From: Mucilaginibacter rubeus
GTDB taxonomy: Bacteria > Bacteroidota > Bacteroidia > Sphingobacteriales > Sphingobacteriaceae
DNA: 64,000 nt
Assembly (NCBI RefSeq): GCF_014643835.1
Contig: NZ_BMKD01000005.1
Span: 433,204-497,203 of the forward strand
Direction: 5' to 3'
The notes under the pieces were generated by a model that was given only the letters and a program-made list of their open reading frames with translations, made no database searches and was not told where the DNA came from. Below, in pieces: positions 1 through 9,025 of the stretch; position 1 is the stretch's first letter; every line of letters begins with the position of its first letter. A program made the translations under genes and the position numbers.

Positions 1-518
1 AAATTAAGGAACATTTAATAAGTGCCCATCACCAAACCGAGGAAGCCGCTGCCGAAATAGCTTATTTGAGCAATGGCAACATGACCGAAGCTTTGGCCAT
101 GCTGCAGCAGGACAACAAAAGCTACCACGAGCTGTTTGTACAATGGCTGCGCTATTGCTTTGGCAATAAAGGCATAGAGGTGATGGCTTTTGTGGAGCAA
201 TTTGCCAAAATGGGGCGCGAAAACCAAAAAAACTTTTTGCGTTACGGTACCAGCTTTATCCGCGAGTGCTGTTTACTCATTGCCGGGGCGGGTAGCCTGG
301 TACATTTACCGCCAAAGGAACTGGACACGGCTCAAAAAATGAGTAACGTGCTGAGCATTGGCAAATCGCAAATGATTATTGATGAGCTGGAAAAAGCACA
401 TTATCATGTGGAGCGCAACGCTAATCCCAAAATCTTATTTTTAGATGTATCTTTACAAATTATTAAAATACTAATAAATAAAAATGTCCCTGCGGGGAAT
501 CAATATATGCCAAGTTAA
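1..518 (+). CDS. holB: DNA polymerase III subunit delta' (C-terminal part)
   Basis: The reading frame is open to the left edge, so only about the last 172 codons are present. Delta' is part of the clamp loader that places the beta clamp on DNA. The visible part is the helical C-terminal collar region, with a stretch around AYLSNGNMTEALAMLQQ typical of the segment after the ATPase module; the Walker and lid motifs lie outside the window. The stop is 2 nt before the next gene, so holB, ricT and gldH look co-transcribed, an order familiar in Bacteroidota. The identification rests on this fragment and the gene order; another AAA+ clamp-loader subunit is the only realistic alternative. Confidence 0.72.
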   Translation, partial: IKEHLISAHHQTEEAAAEIAYLSNGNMTEALAMLQQDNKSYHELFVQWLRYCFGNKGIEVMAFVEQFAKMGRENQKNFLRYGTSFIRECCLLIAGAGSLVHLPPKELDTAQKMSNVLSIGKSQMIIDELEKAHYHVERNANPKILFLDVSLQIIKILINKNVPAGNQYMPS

Positions 519-520
519 TT

Positions 521-2017
521 ATGGGATGTGGAAGTTGCTCAACAGGTGGCGGATGTTCGCCTGCGGGCTGCAAAAGTAACGGCAGTTGCCTTACTAATGG
601 TTGCAGCAAATTAGATGTTTACGATTGGCTGTCGCATATGGACATGCCGACTAACTATAAGCCGTTCCAGGTTATTGAAGTTAAGTTTAAAGGCTCGCGC
701 AAGGAGTTTTATTTAAACAACGATAATATTTACCTCGAAGCCGGCGAACTTGTGGCTGTTGAAGCAACCACTGGTGGCTATGATATTGGCCATGTTTCGC
801 TTACCGGCGAACTGGTACGCATGCAGATGGTAAAACGCCATGTAAAGGAAGCTGATGTTGTAAAAAAGATCTACCGTAAAGCTACCGTTGCCGATGTTGA
901 CAAATGGAAAGCTGCCAAGGATATGGAATGGGAAACCATGCACAAATCGCGCAAGCTGGCGCTTGACCTTAACCTGAGCATGAAGCTGAGCGATGTGGAT
1001 TACCAGGGCGATAAAACCAAGGCAACATTTTATTATACTGCCGAAGGCCGCGTTGATTTCAGGGAACTGATCAAGAAAATGGCCGAAACTTTCCGCATCC
1101 GTATCGAGATGAGGCAGATTGGTATGAGGCAGGAAGCAAGCCGTTTAGGCGGCATAGGTTCATGTGGCCGCGAGCTTTGCTGCTCAACCTGGCTTACCGA
1201 TTTTAAAACGGTATCTACTTCGGCAGCCCGCTATCAAAACCTTTCGTTAAATACGCTGAAACTGGCCGGCCAGTGCGGCAAGCTGAAATGCTGCCTTAAC
1301 TACGAGCTGGATACTTACATGGATGCCTTAAAATACATCCCTGATAATGTAAACACCCTTAAAACCCAAAAAGGGGATGCCCGCCTGCAAAAAACCGACA
1401 TCTTTAAAAAAATAATGTGGTTTAGCTACCCGGGAGAAGAATCATGGGTTCCGTTGCCAATAAAAAAGGTTAAAGAGATTCAGCAGCAGAATAAAGATGG
1501 TGTGATCCCTGAAGACCTTGGCGAAATTGTTGAAGTTGAAACACCTGCGGCAAAAGCGCTCGATTACGAAAACGTGGTTGGCCAGGATAGTCTTACCCGC
1601 CTCGACGAACGACGCAACAACAATAAAAAGAAGAACAAAAACCGCAATAAAAACCAGAAACCCGGAGGCCAGGCGCAAGCCGAGGGCAAACCGGCCAATC
1701 AGCAGCCTCAGCAGGGATCGGGTAATCCGCAGGAAAAACCGGCCCAGCAGCCGCGTCCTGAAGGAAACCGCCAGCAGCAAAACAATAACAAGCCCCAGGG
1801 TAACAGGCCTCCGCAGCAAAACAGACCGCAGGGAGAAGGCCGGCCTCAGGGCGAAGCCAAACCTCAAAGAGAACCGAGACCACAGGGTGAACCGGGGCCA
1901 CAAGGCGAAGGAAAACCACAGGGTGAGGGAAGCGGTAATAACAACAGGCGCCGCAGGCCAAACCGCCCAAACCGGAATAATAATAACAATAATAATCAAC
2001 AGGCCAAACCTGAATGA
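521..2017 (+). CDS. ricT: PSP1-domain protein, RicT/YaaT family
   Basis: 498 aa. The central PSP1 domain (about residues 90-300) carries the paired cysteine clusters GSCGRELCC (about 213-219) and GQCGKLKCC (about 249-257). In Bacillus subtilis RicT such cysteines help the RicA-RicF-RicT complex bind [4Fe-4S] clusters and act in RNA processing and development. Two additions are visible. The N-terminus has six cysteines in the first 28 residues (C3, C6, C12, C17, C23, C28) in a Gly/Ser-rich context. From about residue 365 to the end there is a low-complexity N/Q/P/G/R tail with PQGE-like repeats, probably disordered and cationic. The start is 2 nt after holB and the stop overlaps gldH by 4 nt (ATGA). 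Family call is strong; the cellular role in this organism is inferred. Confidence 0.87.
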   Translation: MGCGSCSTGGGCSPAGCKSNGSCLTNGCSKLDVYDWLSHMDMPTNYKPFQVIEVKFKGSRKEFYLNNDNIYLEAGELVAVEATTGGYDIGHVSLTGELVRMQMVKRHVKEADVVKKIYRKATVADVDKWKAAKDMEWETMHKSRKLALDLNLSMKLSDVDYQGDKTKATFYYTAEGRVDFRELIKKMAETFRIRIEMRQIGMRQEASRLGGIGSCGRELCCSTWLTDFKTVSTSAARYQNLSLNTLKLAGQCGKLKCCLNYELDTYMDALKYIPDNVNTLKTQKGDARLQKTDIFKKIMWFSYPGEESWVPLPIKKVKEIQQQNKDGVIPEDLGEIVEVETPAAKALDYENVVGQDSLTRLDERRNNNKKKNKNRNKNQKPGGQAQAEGKPANQQPQQGSGNPQEKPAQQPRPEGNRQQQNNNKPQGNRPPQQNRPQGEGRPQGEAKPQREPRPQGEPGPQGEGKPQGEGSGNNNRRRRPNRPNRNNNNNNNQQAKPE

Positions 2018-2496
2018 AACGGGCTTTAAATATCATTTACCCGGCAGTATTGTTATTGGTAACCCTGTTTGCCGGTTCCTGTACCGATCCGAACAGGATC
2101 ATTGATACCAACACCGAAATTGCCGATCATAACTGGTCGTACGTTAACCGCGTAAACTTTGATGTTAAAGTTGATGATGAAAAAGTTGCCTATAACCAAT
2201 ACCTTAATTTACGGGTTACGGGCAACTATAAATACTCCAACATATTTGTATTGGTTAGTCAAATTTCGCCCGATAAAAAAACGCATATTACGCGTTTTGA
2301 AGTAAAGCTGGCCAATCCTGATGGCGAATGGCTGGGCAAGGGATCAGGCAACCTTTACAGCTACCAGGTGCTTTTACGTAAAGATTATCATTTCCCCACA
2401 AAAGGCGTTTACCGTTTTCAGATAGAACAAAACATGCGCGATAACCCCCTTCATGAGATCAGCGATGTGGGATTAAGGATAGAGAAAGCCCAATAA
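2014..2496 (+). CDS. gldH: Gliding motility lipoprotein GldH
   Basis: 160 aa. A lipoprotein signal ends in LFAGSC with the lipid-modified cysteine at residue 23. The rest is a single beta-rich GldH domain (motifs WSYVNRVNFDV and GKGSGNLYSYQVLL). In Flavobacterium johnsoniae GldH is an envelope lipoprotein needed for gliding and type IX secretion-linked motility; many non-gliding Bacteroidota keep it. The start overlaps the ricT stop in an ATGA, which indicates translational coupling. No other gld genes are in this window, so motility cannot be concluded. Confidence 0.87.
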   Translation: MKRALNIIYPAVLLLVTLFAGSCTDPNRIIDTNTEIADHNWSYVNRVNFDVKVDDEKVAYNQYLNLRVTGNYKYSNIFVLVSQISPDKKTHITRFEVKLANPDGEWLGKGSGNLYSYQVLLRKDYHFPTKGVYRFQIEQNMRDNPLHEISDVGLRIEKAQ

Positions 2497-2502
2497 TTTA
2501 CA

Positions 2503-2883
2503 CTAAGGTATATTATAGGTAACGGTAACCGAGCCATGCGTCAGTACCTCTCTGTCGGTATCCTGTACAACTATTTTGTCATTGTCGTAAATTCTGTAGG
2601 TAACGGTATTGCTAACGTCTGAGGCAACAACCAGGGTTACCTGGTCGTTTTGATTCAATGTAGCAGTATAGCTGTATGATGATCCTTTTGCAACAGCTTT
2701 CGCATCAACTATTTTAGGGCTGCTATCCGTTGTTTTATATTCAGATAATGAAACGTTAAAGGCATCTGCCCCGCTTACCGTAACTTTTATGGTATGGGGC
2801 TGCGGAGGCTGATCTGTGCTTTTCTTTGAGCAGGACACAAACAGCAAGCTTATCAATATCCCATAAATCAGTTGCTTCATCAT
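2503..2883 (-). CDS. Small secreted lipoprotein, unknown function
   Basis: 126 aa, convergent with gldH (6 nt between the stops). The signal peptide ends LLFVSC, so Cys18 is the likely lipid anchor. The mature part looks like a single beta-sandwich domain of about 95 residues (TIKVTVSGADAFNVSLSEY, then a VTLVVASDVSNTVTYRIY stretch). I do not recognise a named family. It stands alone, with a separate promoter region at 2884-2982. Confidence 0.6.
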   Translation of the reverse strand: MMKQLIYGILISLLFVSCSKKSTDQPPQPHTIKVTVSGADAFNVSLSEYKTTDSSPKIVDAKAVAKGSSYSYTATLNQNDQVTLVVASDVSNTVTYRIYDNDKIVVQDTDREVLTHGSVTVTYNIP

Positions 2884-2982
2884 TGTTTTTTATTTGTGAA
2901 TATGCTTAATTTATACCAGCGAACAAAATCTTAATAATAAAACTGAAACGTATAACTACCCGTTAAGCCTTAAACATCACCC

Positions 2983-3213
2983 ATGAAAAAATTAACCATC
3001 CTTACATTTGTAGCTGCTTCAATAGCTTTTGCATCCTGTCATAGCGCCGATAAAAATAACCGTCAAAACGATACCAGCGCGACCCAAGGCAGCGGCGGCC
3101 CTGCCGATTCGGCTAAAAGTTCGGCTCCGGGCAATGGCGCTGTTGCACCAAATTCGTCGGATACAACCAGTCTTCATGGTGATACTGATTCTGCTGTGCA
3201 TCCGGTGCATTAA
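2983..3213 (+). CDS. Small low-complexity lipoprotein
   Basis: 76 aa. Residues 1-19 are a lipoprotein signal ending AFASC (Cys19). The mature part is short, hydrophilic and Ser/Gly/Asp/Thr-rich, with a final HPVH, and looks disordered. Such small lipoproteins are common in Sphingobacteriaceae and have no known function. The signal peptide and the clear start support a real gene, but its small size leaves some doubt. Confidence 0.55.
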   Translation: MKKLTILTFVAASIAFASCHSADKNNRQNDTSATQGSGGPADSAKSSAPGNGAVAPNSSDTTSLHGDTDSAVHPVH

Positions 3214-3317
3214 TGCTGGCTGATCACTATTTCTTTTGTTCATGATTAAACTAAGAATTAGCTGATCAGTCTACCTTCAGGAGTTTACTTTTTTGTTGCC
3301 TTTAACCTTTTTATTAA

Positions 3318-4745
3318 ATGAAATACCTAAACCTATCTTTTCTTATCATCTTTTTTCCCTTAGTGTTATCAGCCCAAACTAATAATACTATAGCAACGCC
3401 CCGAATTGATAAACGTGTAGAATTGCTGAGCATTGTTTTCCGTTTAGCGGGTAACGAAGAATACAATACCCCTGACAATGTTAAATACGTTGCAGATATT
3501 CATAAGCATTTTGATAAATTTATTGACCATCCGCTCATTAAATACGCCCAGGAACTGAGGGACAGCAGCGGCGTTAGCTACGATGCTGTTATGTCAATGG
3601 CCGTTCACTTAAATGAACCACCGGCATTAGAACCATTAGTACCTTTTTCAGTCTCTTTACCAGACAAAAGGTGGACCCTGGAAAGCGCTGTAAAATTCAC
3701 TGCCCTGTTAAAGCAATTTTATAAAGACGCCGACTTCGATGGGTTTTTCCATACCCATTTAGCTGATTATGCTATAGCCGAAAGCCGTTTTAATGTCCTG
3801 TTTAAAAAGCTGGATGTATCCTGGTATTATAAATTTTATGGTAAAGCGCCGGCCGAAAATTTCAATATCATCATAGGATTTGGAAATGGCGGAGGAAACT
3901 ACGGGCCACATGTTTATTTAAACGATCATACCAAAAAAGTATATGCAATTATTGGTTCTGGTACTTTTGATGAGCAAGGCTTACCTACTTATGACGCGGC
4001 ATCTTATCTGCCTACATTGATCCACGAGTTTAACCATTCATTTATCAATTATCTTACCGATAATTATGAAAACCAATTGAGAGACGCGGGTGCGCTTATT
4101 TACGAAAAAGAGCGCACAAAAATGCGGAAACAAGCTTATGGCGAGTGGAAAACAATGATAAACGAAGCGTTAGTAAGGGCATCGGTAATCAGTTACCTGA
4201 AAACCCATAATACCGATACATTGGTGGCCGAACAAGAGCTTAAGCAGCAATTGGCCAGAGGTTTTGTTTGGATGCGGCCATTGGTTAATTTACTTGGTCA
4301 ATATCAATCAAACAGAAAAACTTATCCTGCACTTGAAAGCTTTATGCCTGCTATTGTCGTCTTTTACAATAAATTGGCGCCAAATATCAGTTTTTACGAT
4401 GACGACTATCAGCAACATTGTGCCCGGGTAATAGCAGTAAGGCCTTTCAAAAACGGCGATACTACAATAAGAGCCAACACAACTGAAATTATATTTGATT
4501 TTGATAAAAAATTGGATGGCATAAAGTACTTTTTTGGCCCGGGAGCCAAGGGTATAGATCATTATCCTAAGTCGGCAAAATTTACCTTTGCTAATGATAA
4601 CAAAAGCATTATTATGAAAGTTAGCCTGAAGCCCAATACCGAATACCAGATAAATATTGCCGGCGGTATGATGCGGGCAAGCGATGGCTATGCTGTACAA
4701 AACTATATCCTGAATTTTAAAACAGAAAATAGTCCCATCCCTTAA
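3318..4745 (+). CDS. DUF4932 secreted protein, putative zinc metalloprotease
   Basis: 475 aa with a Sec signal peptide (about residues 1-20, ending SAQ). The central region resembles DUF4932 and contains HEFNHSF; H236, E237 and H240 make an HExxH zinc-protease-like site. A candidate third ligand is not obvious by eye. From about residue 370 the C-terminus looks like an Ig-like (Big_5-type) domain, with the phrases NTTEIIFDFDKKLDG and LKPNTEYQINI. The protein probably acts in the periplasm or outside the cell. Monocistronic, with 100 nt of AT-rich leader. Peptidase activity is an inference from the motif. Confidence 0.75.
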   Translation: MKYLNLSFLIIFFPLVLSAQTNNTIATPRIDKRVELLSIVFRLAGNEEYNTPDNVKYVADIHKHFDKFIDHPLIKYAQELRDSSGVSYDAVMSMAVHLNEPPALEPLVPFSVSLPDKRWTLESAVKFTALLKQFYKDADFDGFFHTHLADYAIAESRFNVLFKKLDVSWYYKFYGKAPAENFNIIIGFGNGGGNYGPHVYLNDHTKKVYAIIGSGTFDEQGLPTYDAASYLPTLIHEFNHSFINYLTDNYENQLRDAGALIYEKERTKMRKQAYGEWKTMINEALVRASVISYLKTHNTDTLVAEQELKQQLARGFVWMRPLVNLLGQYQSNRKTYPALESFMPAIVVFYNKLAPNISFYDDDYQQHCARVIAVRPFKNGDTTIRANTTEIIFDFDKKLDGIKYFFGPGAKGIDHYPKSAKFTFANDNKSIIMKVSLKPNTEYQINIAGGMMRASDGYAVQNYILNFKTENSPIP

Positions 4746-4823
4746 TTCACTTGCCTTTCCTGATTAACTTTATTAGTATTTATAAAAATTTATGCTTTAC
4801 TTTACTAATATTTTTATCAATAA

Positions 4824-6194
4824 ATGACTGGTATTATATTAGTATTTGTATCCCTGATCATCCTACTGATTGCAGTTTTTCTATTCCTGAAAAAACCAAA
4901 AGCAGTTGAGCTGATCTCTGCCGAGGAGTTGAGCAAACTCCGGTATGAGCATGATCAGTTTAAAATTTTATTGGCTAAAGCCGAAGAAAAATCTAATGGC
5001 TTAGCTGCTGAAAAAGAAAGCATTACCAACTTTTTAAAGGAGGAAAAGAACCGCCTGATTGACGAACTTTTATACGAGCGTACCCAACTTGCACAGGCCA
5101 ATCAATCCTTAGAAAGTGCCCGGGCCTACTATAAATCGCAGCAGGAAAAACTGCAGGAGCAAAAGGCCGAGATAGAGCAGATTCGCACCCAATTTCAGCG
5201 GGAATTTGAAAATGTGGCCGAAAAACTGCTTAAAGAAAAATCGAAGGAATTTACCGATATCAACCGCAGCAATTTAGATGTTATCCTTAACCCATTAAAG
5301 GAAAACTTGAAAGCATTTGAGGATAAAGTTGAGAAAGTTTACAACATGGAAGCGGCCGAGCGGAATACGCTAAAAGGCGTGATCACCCAACTGATGGATC
5401 TCAACAAACAGATTAGTGATGAAGCTCAAAACCTAACCAAAGCGCTTAAAGGGGATAACAAAAAACAAGGCAACTGGGGCGAGGTAATTTTGGAGCGGGT
5501 ACTGGAACGTTCAGGCCTCGTCAGAGATCAGGAATACCGCATCCAGGCCGCCATGCAGGCCACCGACGGCACAAGATATCAACCAGATGTGATCATCGAC
5601 CTACCCGATGAAAAACACCTGATTATCGACTCCAAAGTATCGCTGATAGCCTATGAAAAACTGGTTAACGCCGATACCGAAGACGACCGAAAACTGTTTG
5701 CTAAAGCTCATGTGGAATCCATCCGCGGGCATGTTACCGGCCTCTCAGCCAAAAAATATCACGATTTATATAAGATCAATTCGCCCGATTTTGTGCTGCT
5801 TTTTGTGCCGATAGAATCCTCATTCAGTATTGCCGTACAACTGGATGGCGAACTGTTTAATTATGCCTGGGACAGGAAAGTGGTAATTGTTAGTCCGTCG
5901 ACTTTGCTGGCTACTCTGCGTACCATTGCCAGCATGTGGAAACAGGAACGCCAAAACCGTAATGTATTGGAAATAGCCCGTTTAAGCGGCGATATGTATG
6001 ATAAGTTTGTTGGTTTTTTAAGTGATATGGACAGCATTGGCAAAAATATCAACCAAACACAATCGGCTTATAATAACGCCATCAGTAAATTATCGGAGGG
6101 TAGGGGCAACCTTACTACTACCGCCGAAAAGATCAAAAAGTTGGGAGCAAAAGCGGACAAGCAAATAGATCAAAAATATATTGGGGATGAGTAA
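4824..6194 (+). CDS. rmuC: DNA recombination protein RmuC
   Basis: 456 aa, a usual length. An N-terminal membrane helix (about residues 3-23) is followed by a long coiled coil (about 35-160) and the RmuC nuclease-like domain (about 190-430). Clear family motifs are GNWGEVILERVLERSGL and QPDVIIDLP, then IIDSKVSL, which carries the Asp/Lys of a PD-(D/E)xK-type fold. RmuC limits inversions at short inverted repeats and is thought to act on structured DNA. The stop codon abuts the stop of the convergent gene with no gap (TAATTA). Confidence 0.94.
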   Translation: MTGIILVFVSLIILLIAVFLFLKKPKAVELISAEELSKLRYEHDQFKILLAKAEEKSNGLAAEKESITNFLKEEKNRLIDELLYERTQLAQANQSLESARAYYKSQQEKLQEQKAEIEQIRTQFQREFENVAEKLLKEKSKEFTDINRSNLDVILNPLKENLKAFEDKVEKVYNMEAAERNTLKGVITQLMDLNKQISDEAQNLTKALKGDNKKQGNWGEVILERVLERSGLVRDQEYRIQAAMQATDGTRYQPDVIIDLPDEKHLIIDSKVSLIAYEKLVNADTEDDRKLFAKAHVESIRGHVTGLSAKKYHDLYKINSPDFVLLFVPIESSFSIAVQLDGELFNYAWDRKVVIVSPSTLLATLRTIASMWKQERQNRNVLEIARLSGDMYDKFVGFLSDMDSIGKNINQTQSAYNNAISKLSEGRGNLTTTAEKIKKLGAKADKQIDQKYIGDE

Positions 6195-7055
6195 TTAAAG
6201 CTCGTTAACAACTGCCAGATATGATGCGTTGGCGGATGCATTTGCTTTAAAAGTTATCCCCTCCATTATCATGGACAGATTAAAATTTATATTGCTAACC
6301 ATGCTACTCATGTAATTTTGTTTGATACTATAAACAAGTTTGCCGCTTCCTTTACCGTTACCACTAATAGCTACCTCTGCTCCGTTTGTAGTAGTCTTCA
6401 AATCCATAGCCATCGATTGATCTATATCGAAATTTGCTATATCATTATTAACAGATATGAGTTTATAAACAAGCTTTATATTCATTTGCATATTGGTAAA
6501 GCCGGGTACGGGCATTGCCATGGGTATTTCCTGCGTAAAAGTCTCGCCAATTTTCATTGGCTTATCCGGAAATTGTAGTTTGTTACTGATGTCATTGATA
6601 ATAGCAGTAACAGCTGATTTTATCTTTTCGTCTGTATTTTTTCCGGATACCGAATCGATATGTATTTTGCCCTCCGGCGACCCCGTTCCATAAAAAATTC
6701 GGTCTTTCAAAGGATCCGGGGTTTCAATCTGCTTCCCATTAAAATTCATTACCGATGGCATCCCCCAAAATGTCATCGTAAAAGGAAAAGAATTATCGCT
6801 ATTTAGTTTTCCTGTAACTAAATCTAAATCATGACCATTATGCCCGGTTATGGTCGCCGGCAATTTCGTATTTTTCTTTATTTCGGCTATACTTGCTTCA
6901 TCACCTACGGCGTCTATCTCCATTTTAAGATCAGTTACCATTTTCACATGATATTTATGAAGCGACTTATATTTTATCTTAAAAATGGTTGAGTTTTGAG
7001 CAAAGCTTTTAGCTATAGTGAATAATAAAACACATGAGATTATGTATTTTTTCAT
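6195..7055 (-). CDS. Secreted protein of unknown function (possibly DUF6263)
   Basis: 286 aa with a Sec signal peptide (MKKYIISCVLLFTIAKSFAQ). The mature part is beta-rich with long amphipathic stretches; near residue 190 it reads GETFTQEIPMAMPVPGF, a layout I associate with DUF6263-type periplasmic proteins, though I cannot confirm the family. There are no catalytic motifs or membrane segments. It is convergent with rmuC and separated by 36 nt from the next upstream gene on the same strand, so it could be read through from the thiL operon. Confidence 0.7.
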   Translation of the reverse strand: MKKYIISCVLLFTIAKSFAQNSTIFKIKYKSLHKYHVKMVTDLKMEIDAVGDEASIAEIKKNTKLPATITGHNGHDLDLVTGKLNSDNSFPFTMTFWGMPSVMNFNGKQIETPDPLKDRIFYGTGSPEGKIHIDSVSGKNTDEKIKSAVTAIINDISNKLQFPDKPMKIGETFTQEIPMAMPVPGFTNMQMNIKLVYKLISVNNDIANFDIDQSMAMDLKTTTNGAEVAISGNGKGSGKLVYSIKQNYMSSMVSNINFNLSMIMEGITFKANASANASYLAVVNEL

Positions 7056-7091
7056 TTTAAAAGATTTAGGTTTGATTTAAAAATAAAGTTT

Positions 7092-7541
7092 TTATCTATT
7101 AGTGTTTTTCCTGTTAAACCACCAATCGGCCTGTTTGGTAAACATCAGCGCCCATCCCCATAGTTCAACAATGATCTCGACGAGGGTTAAAATGATGAGA
7201 TAAACCGGCATTTCTATAGCTTTTTTTTGAGCCGAACTATCATGCAAAATTCCAAAACTGTATAACAATGATGATCCCAGGAAAAACACATTCAGCAATA
7301 CCAAAACCGAAAGGATGATCCGGGCCCATTTCTTTCCTTCGCCGGTAACAAAGATCAAAAAGCCGACAGCGACGAATACAAACAGGATGGCCGAAAAATT
7401 GAACCCGTCCAGGTAATTATTCAACGTTTGGATCAGCAAGCCCAGGTAAAGCAATAAAATTCCCTTCACAAAAGCCCCGGGCGGTTTCCCATCGGGATGA
7501 TTGTTGAGGTAAAATTTATCGAAAATATCCTGCAGCATCAC
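7092..7541 (-). CDS. Four-helix membrane protein, unknown function
   Basis: 149 aa. Four hydrophobic segments are visible (about residues 26-42, 50-66, 74-96 and 112-135). The N-terminus is cytosolic-looking and acidic (MMLQDIFDKFYLNN) and the C-terminus is basic. No enzyme motif is seen. The start overlaps the thiL stop by 4 nt, so the two are probably translationally coupled. The context suggests nothing about thiamine; the coupling may be incidental. Confidence 0.75.
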   Translation of the reverse strand: MMLQDIFDKFYLNNHPDGKPPGAFVKGILLLYLGLLIQTLNNYLDGFNFSAILFVFVAVGFLIFVTGEGKKWARIILSVLVLLNVFFLGSSLLYSFGILHDSSAQKKAIEMPVYLIILTLVEIIVELWGWALMFTKQADWWFNRKNTNR

Positions 7542-8584
7542 TCGGCTTTTTTAAACGCGTTCCAGCCCTGGGCTTTCAATTCGTGTACAGTACCGCTTTT
7601 GGTGATCAGGTTACAACCGGCCGAAGCCTCGGTGATATAGCCGATGATGCTGATATCCATTTTAAATTTGATCTTATCATAATCGGCCTGCTTCACGGTG
7701 AACAACAATTCATAATCTTCACCACCACTCAAAGCGCAAATAGTAGGGTCGAGGTTAAATTCGCGGGCCGTTTCAAAAGTCATCGGGTCCAACGGAATTT
7801 TTTCCTCGTACAAGTTACAGCCTTTGTTGCTTTGCTTGCAGATGTGTAATAATTCGGAAGCCAAACCGTCAGATACATCGATCATAGCGGTTGGTTTTAC
7901 CTCTATGCTTTTCAACAGTTCAACCACATCACGACGGGCTTCGGGCTTCAACTGACGCTCAACAATGTAATCTTTTCCTTCAAGGTCCGGCTGAATATTA
8001 GGATTTTCCAGGTAGATCAGCTTTTCGCGCTCCAGCAGTTGCAGGCCGGTATAAGCACCTCCCAAATCACCGGATACACAGATCAGGTCCCCTTCTTCAG
8101 CACCATTGCGGTATACAATATCAGCTTCATCGGCGTAGCCAATTGAAGTTACGCTGATTACCAAACCTTGCTTGGATGATGTTGTATCACCACCAATTAA
8201 ATCCACATTATATTTTTCGCAGGCGATATAGATCCCCTGGTAAAGCTCCTCAATGGCCTCGAGCGGAAATTTGCTCGACATGCCGATAGACACCGTAACC
8301 TGCGACGCTATTCCATTCATCGCGTAAATGTCGCTCAGGTTTACCTGTATCGCTTTATAACCCAAATGCTTAAGCGGCGTGTACGCCAAATCAAAATGGA
8401 TCCCTTCCAACAGCATATCGGTACTCACCAGCACTTTTTTACCGGCGAAATCAAGTACAGCTGCATCGTCGCCGACTCCTTTTTTTGAGCTTTCGTTAGT
8501 AAGCTTAATATTTTTTGTAAGGTGACCGATAAGGCCAAATTCGCCAAGCTCCTCTAAATTGGTTCTATCCTGATTTTCAAACAT
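7538..8584 (-). CDS. thiL: Thiamine-monophosphate kinase
   Basis: ThiL phosphorylates thiamine phosphate to thiamine diphosphate with ATP, the last step of cofactor synthesis. Family motifs are in order: GVGDDAAVL, VSTDMLLEGIHF, GGDTTSSK, MIDVSDGLASEL and GGEDYELLFTV, which are the Mg/ATP-binding aspartates and the active-site loop. I place the start at the ATG of MFENQDRTNLEELGEFGLI because the family usually begins there; an in-frame ATG 36 nt upstream (8620) would add 12 residues of little resemblance to the family. No other thi genes are nearby and no TPP riboswitch was recognised upstream. Confidence 0.93.
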   Translation of the reverse strand: MFENQDRTNLEELGEFGLIGHLTKNIKLTNESSKKGVGDDAAVLDFAGKKVLVSTDMLLEGIHFDLAYTPLKHLGYKAIQVNLSDIYAMNGIASQVTVSIGMSSKFPLEAIEELYQGIYIACEKYNVDLIGGDTTSSKQGLVISVTSIGYADEADIVYRNGAEEGDLICVSGDLGGAYTGLQLLEREKLIYLENPNIQPDLEGKDYIVERQLKPEARRDVVELLKSIEVKPTAMIDVSDGLASELLHICKQSNKGCNLYEEKIPLDPMTFETAREFNLDPTICALSGGEDYELLFTVKQADYDKIKFKMDISIIGYITEASAGCNLITKSGTVHELKAQGWNAFKKAE

Positions 8585-8633
8585 AGTTTTTGCGATTTCA
8601 CCGATGACCTTTGATTTCACCGATTTTATTTTT

Positions 8634-8688
8634 CGGGCCGCAACCCGGTTTCACATCTTCCGCCGAAGGCGGGAAATTTTTTTTACAC
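8634..8688 (+). repeat. Hairpin repeat, copy 1
   Basis: Starts with CGGGCCGCAACC, then about 15 variable bases, then TCCGCCGAAGGCGGG (a 5-bp stem CCGCC/GGCGG with loop GAA) and a long T run ending in ACAC. The second copy lies about 170 bp away in the same orientation. Resembles a REP-like or terminator-like dispersed element. Confidence 0.6.
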
Positions 8689-8806
8689 TTTCGGTCACGT
8701 ACCAACCAAATTTTTCTCACCTCCAAAAACGGACGACAAATATATATACTCGAATTTCCCTTTAGCTTTTATACTTCTTAACAATAATGTGGATAACCCA
8801 ATTTCT

Positions 8807-8858
8807 CGGGCCGCAACCTTTATACCTTATATCCGCCTTTGGCGGAAAAATTTTTTAC
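8807..8858 (+). repeat. Hairpin repeat, copy 2
   Basis: Same layout as the copy at 8634: CGGGCCGCAACC, a variable segment, TCCGCC-TTT-GGCGG and a T run followed by AC. The loop differs (TTT instead of GAA), as does the middle, while the two ends are conserved. That pattern suggests selection or mobility acting on the ends and the stem. Confidence 0.6.
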
Positions 8859-9025
8859 GATTTTTAGCCTTTTTACAAGCAAGAAGGCACTTTTACACTA
8901 AAAATACCTTCAATTTTATAGCTCCCGGTTTTCCACAATTCCCCGGTTTATAACTTCCTGATCAAGGCCATCCAACTGATAAAAAATCGGTGAAGTCAAC
9001 TTGTAATCGGTGTAATCCCAAAGAA

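Larger units (their letters stand above)
8585..9025. other. Intergenic region thiL-nadA
   Basis: About 440 bp without a convincing gene. It holds two copies of a hairpin repeat (8634-8688 and 8807-8858), a perfect DnaA-box sequence TTATCCACA on the minus strand (8788-8796) and a near match TTTTCCACA on the plus strand (8929-8937). Sequence between these is AT-rich. The thiL promoter must lie here, but I see no clean TAnnTTTG element. Confidence 0.6.

Noticed and set aside
1442-1999. Long minus-strand frame opposite the end of ricT
   Set aside because: Its composition is a reflection of the repetitive N/Q/P-rich tail of ricT; no start signal or family likeness.
1518-2105. Second plus-strand frame across the ricT tail and gldH start
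   Set aside because: Overlaps two well supported genes and has no recognisable domain.
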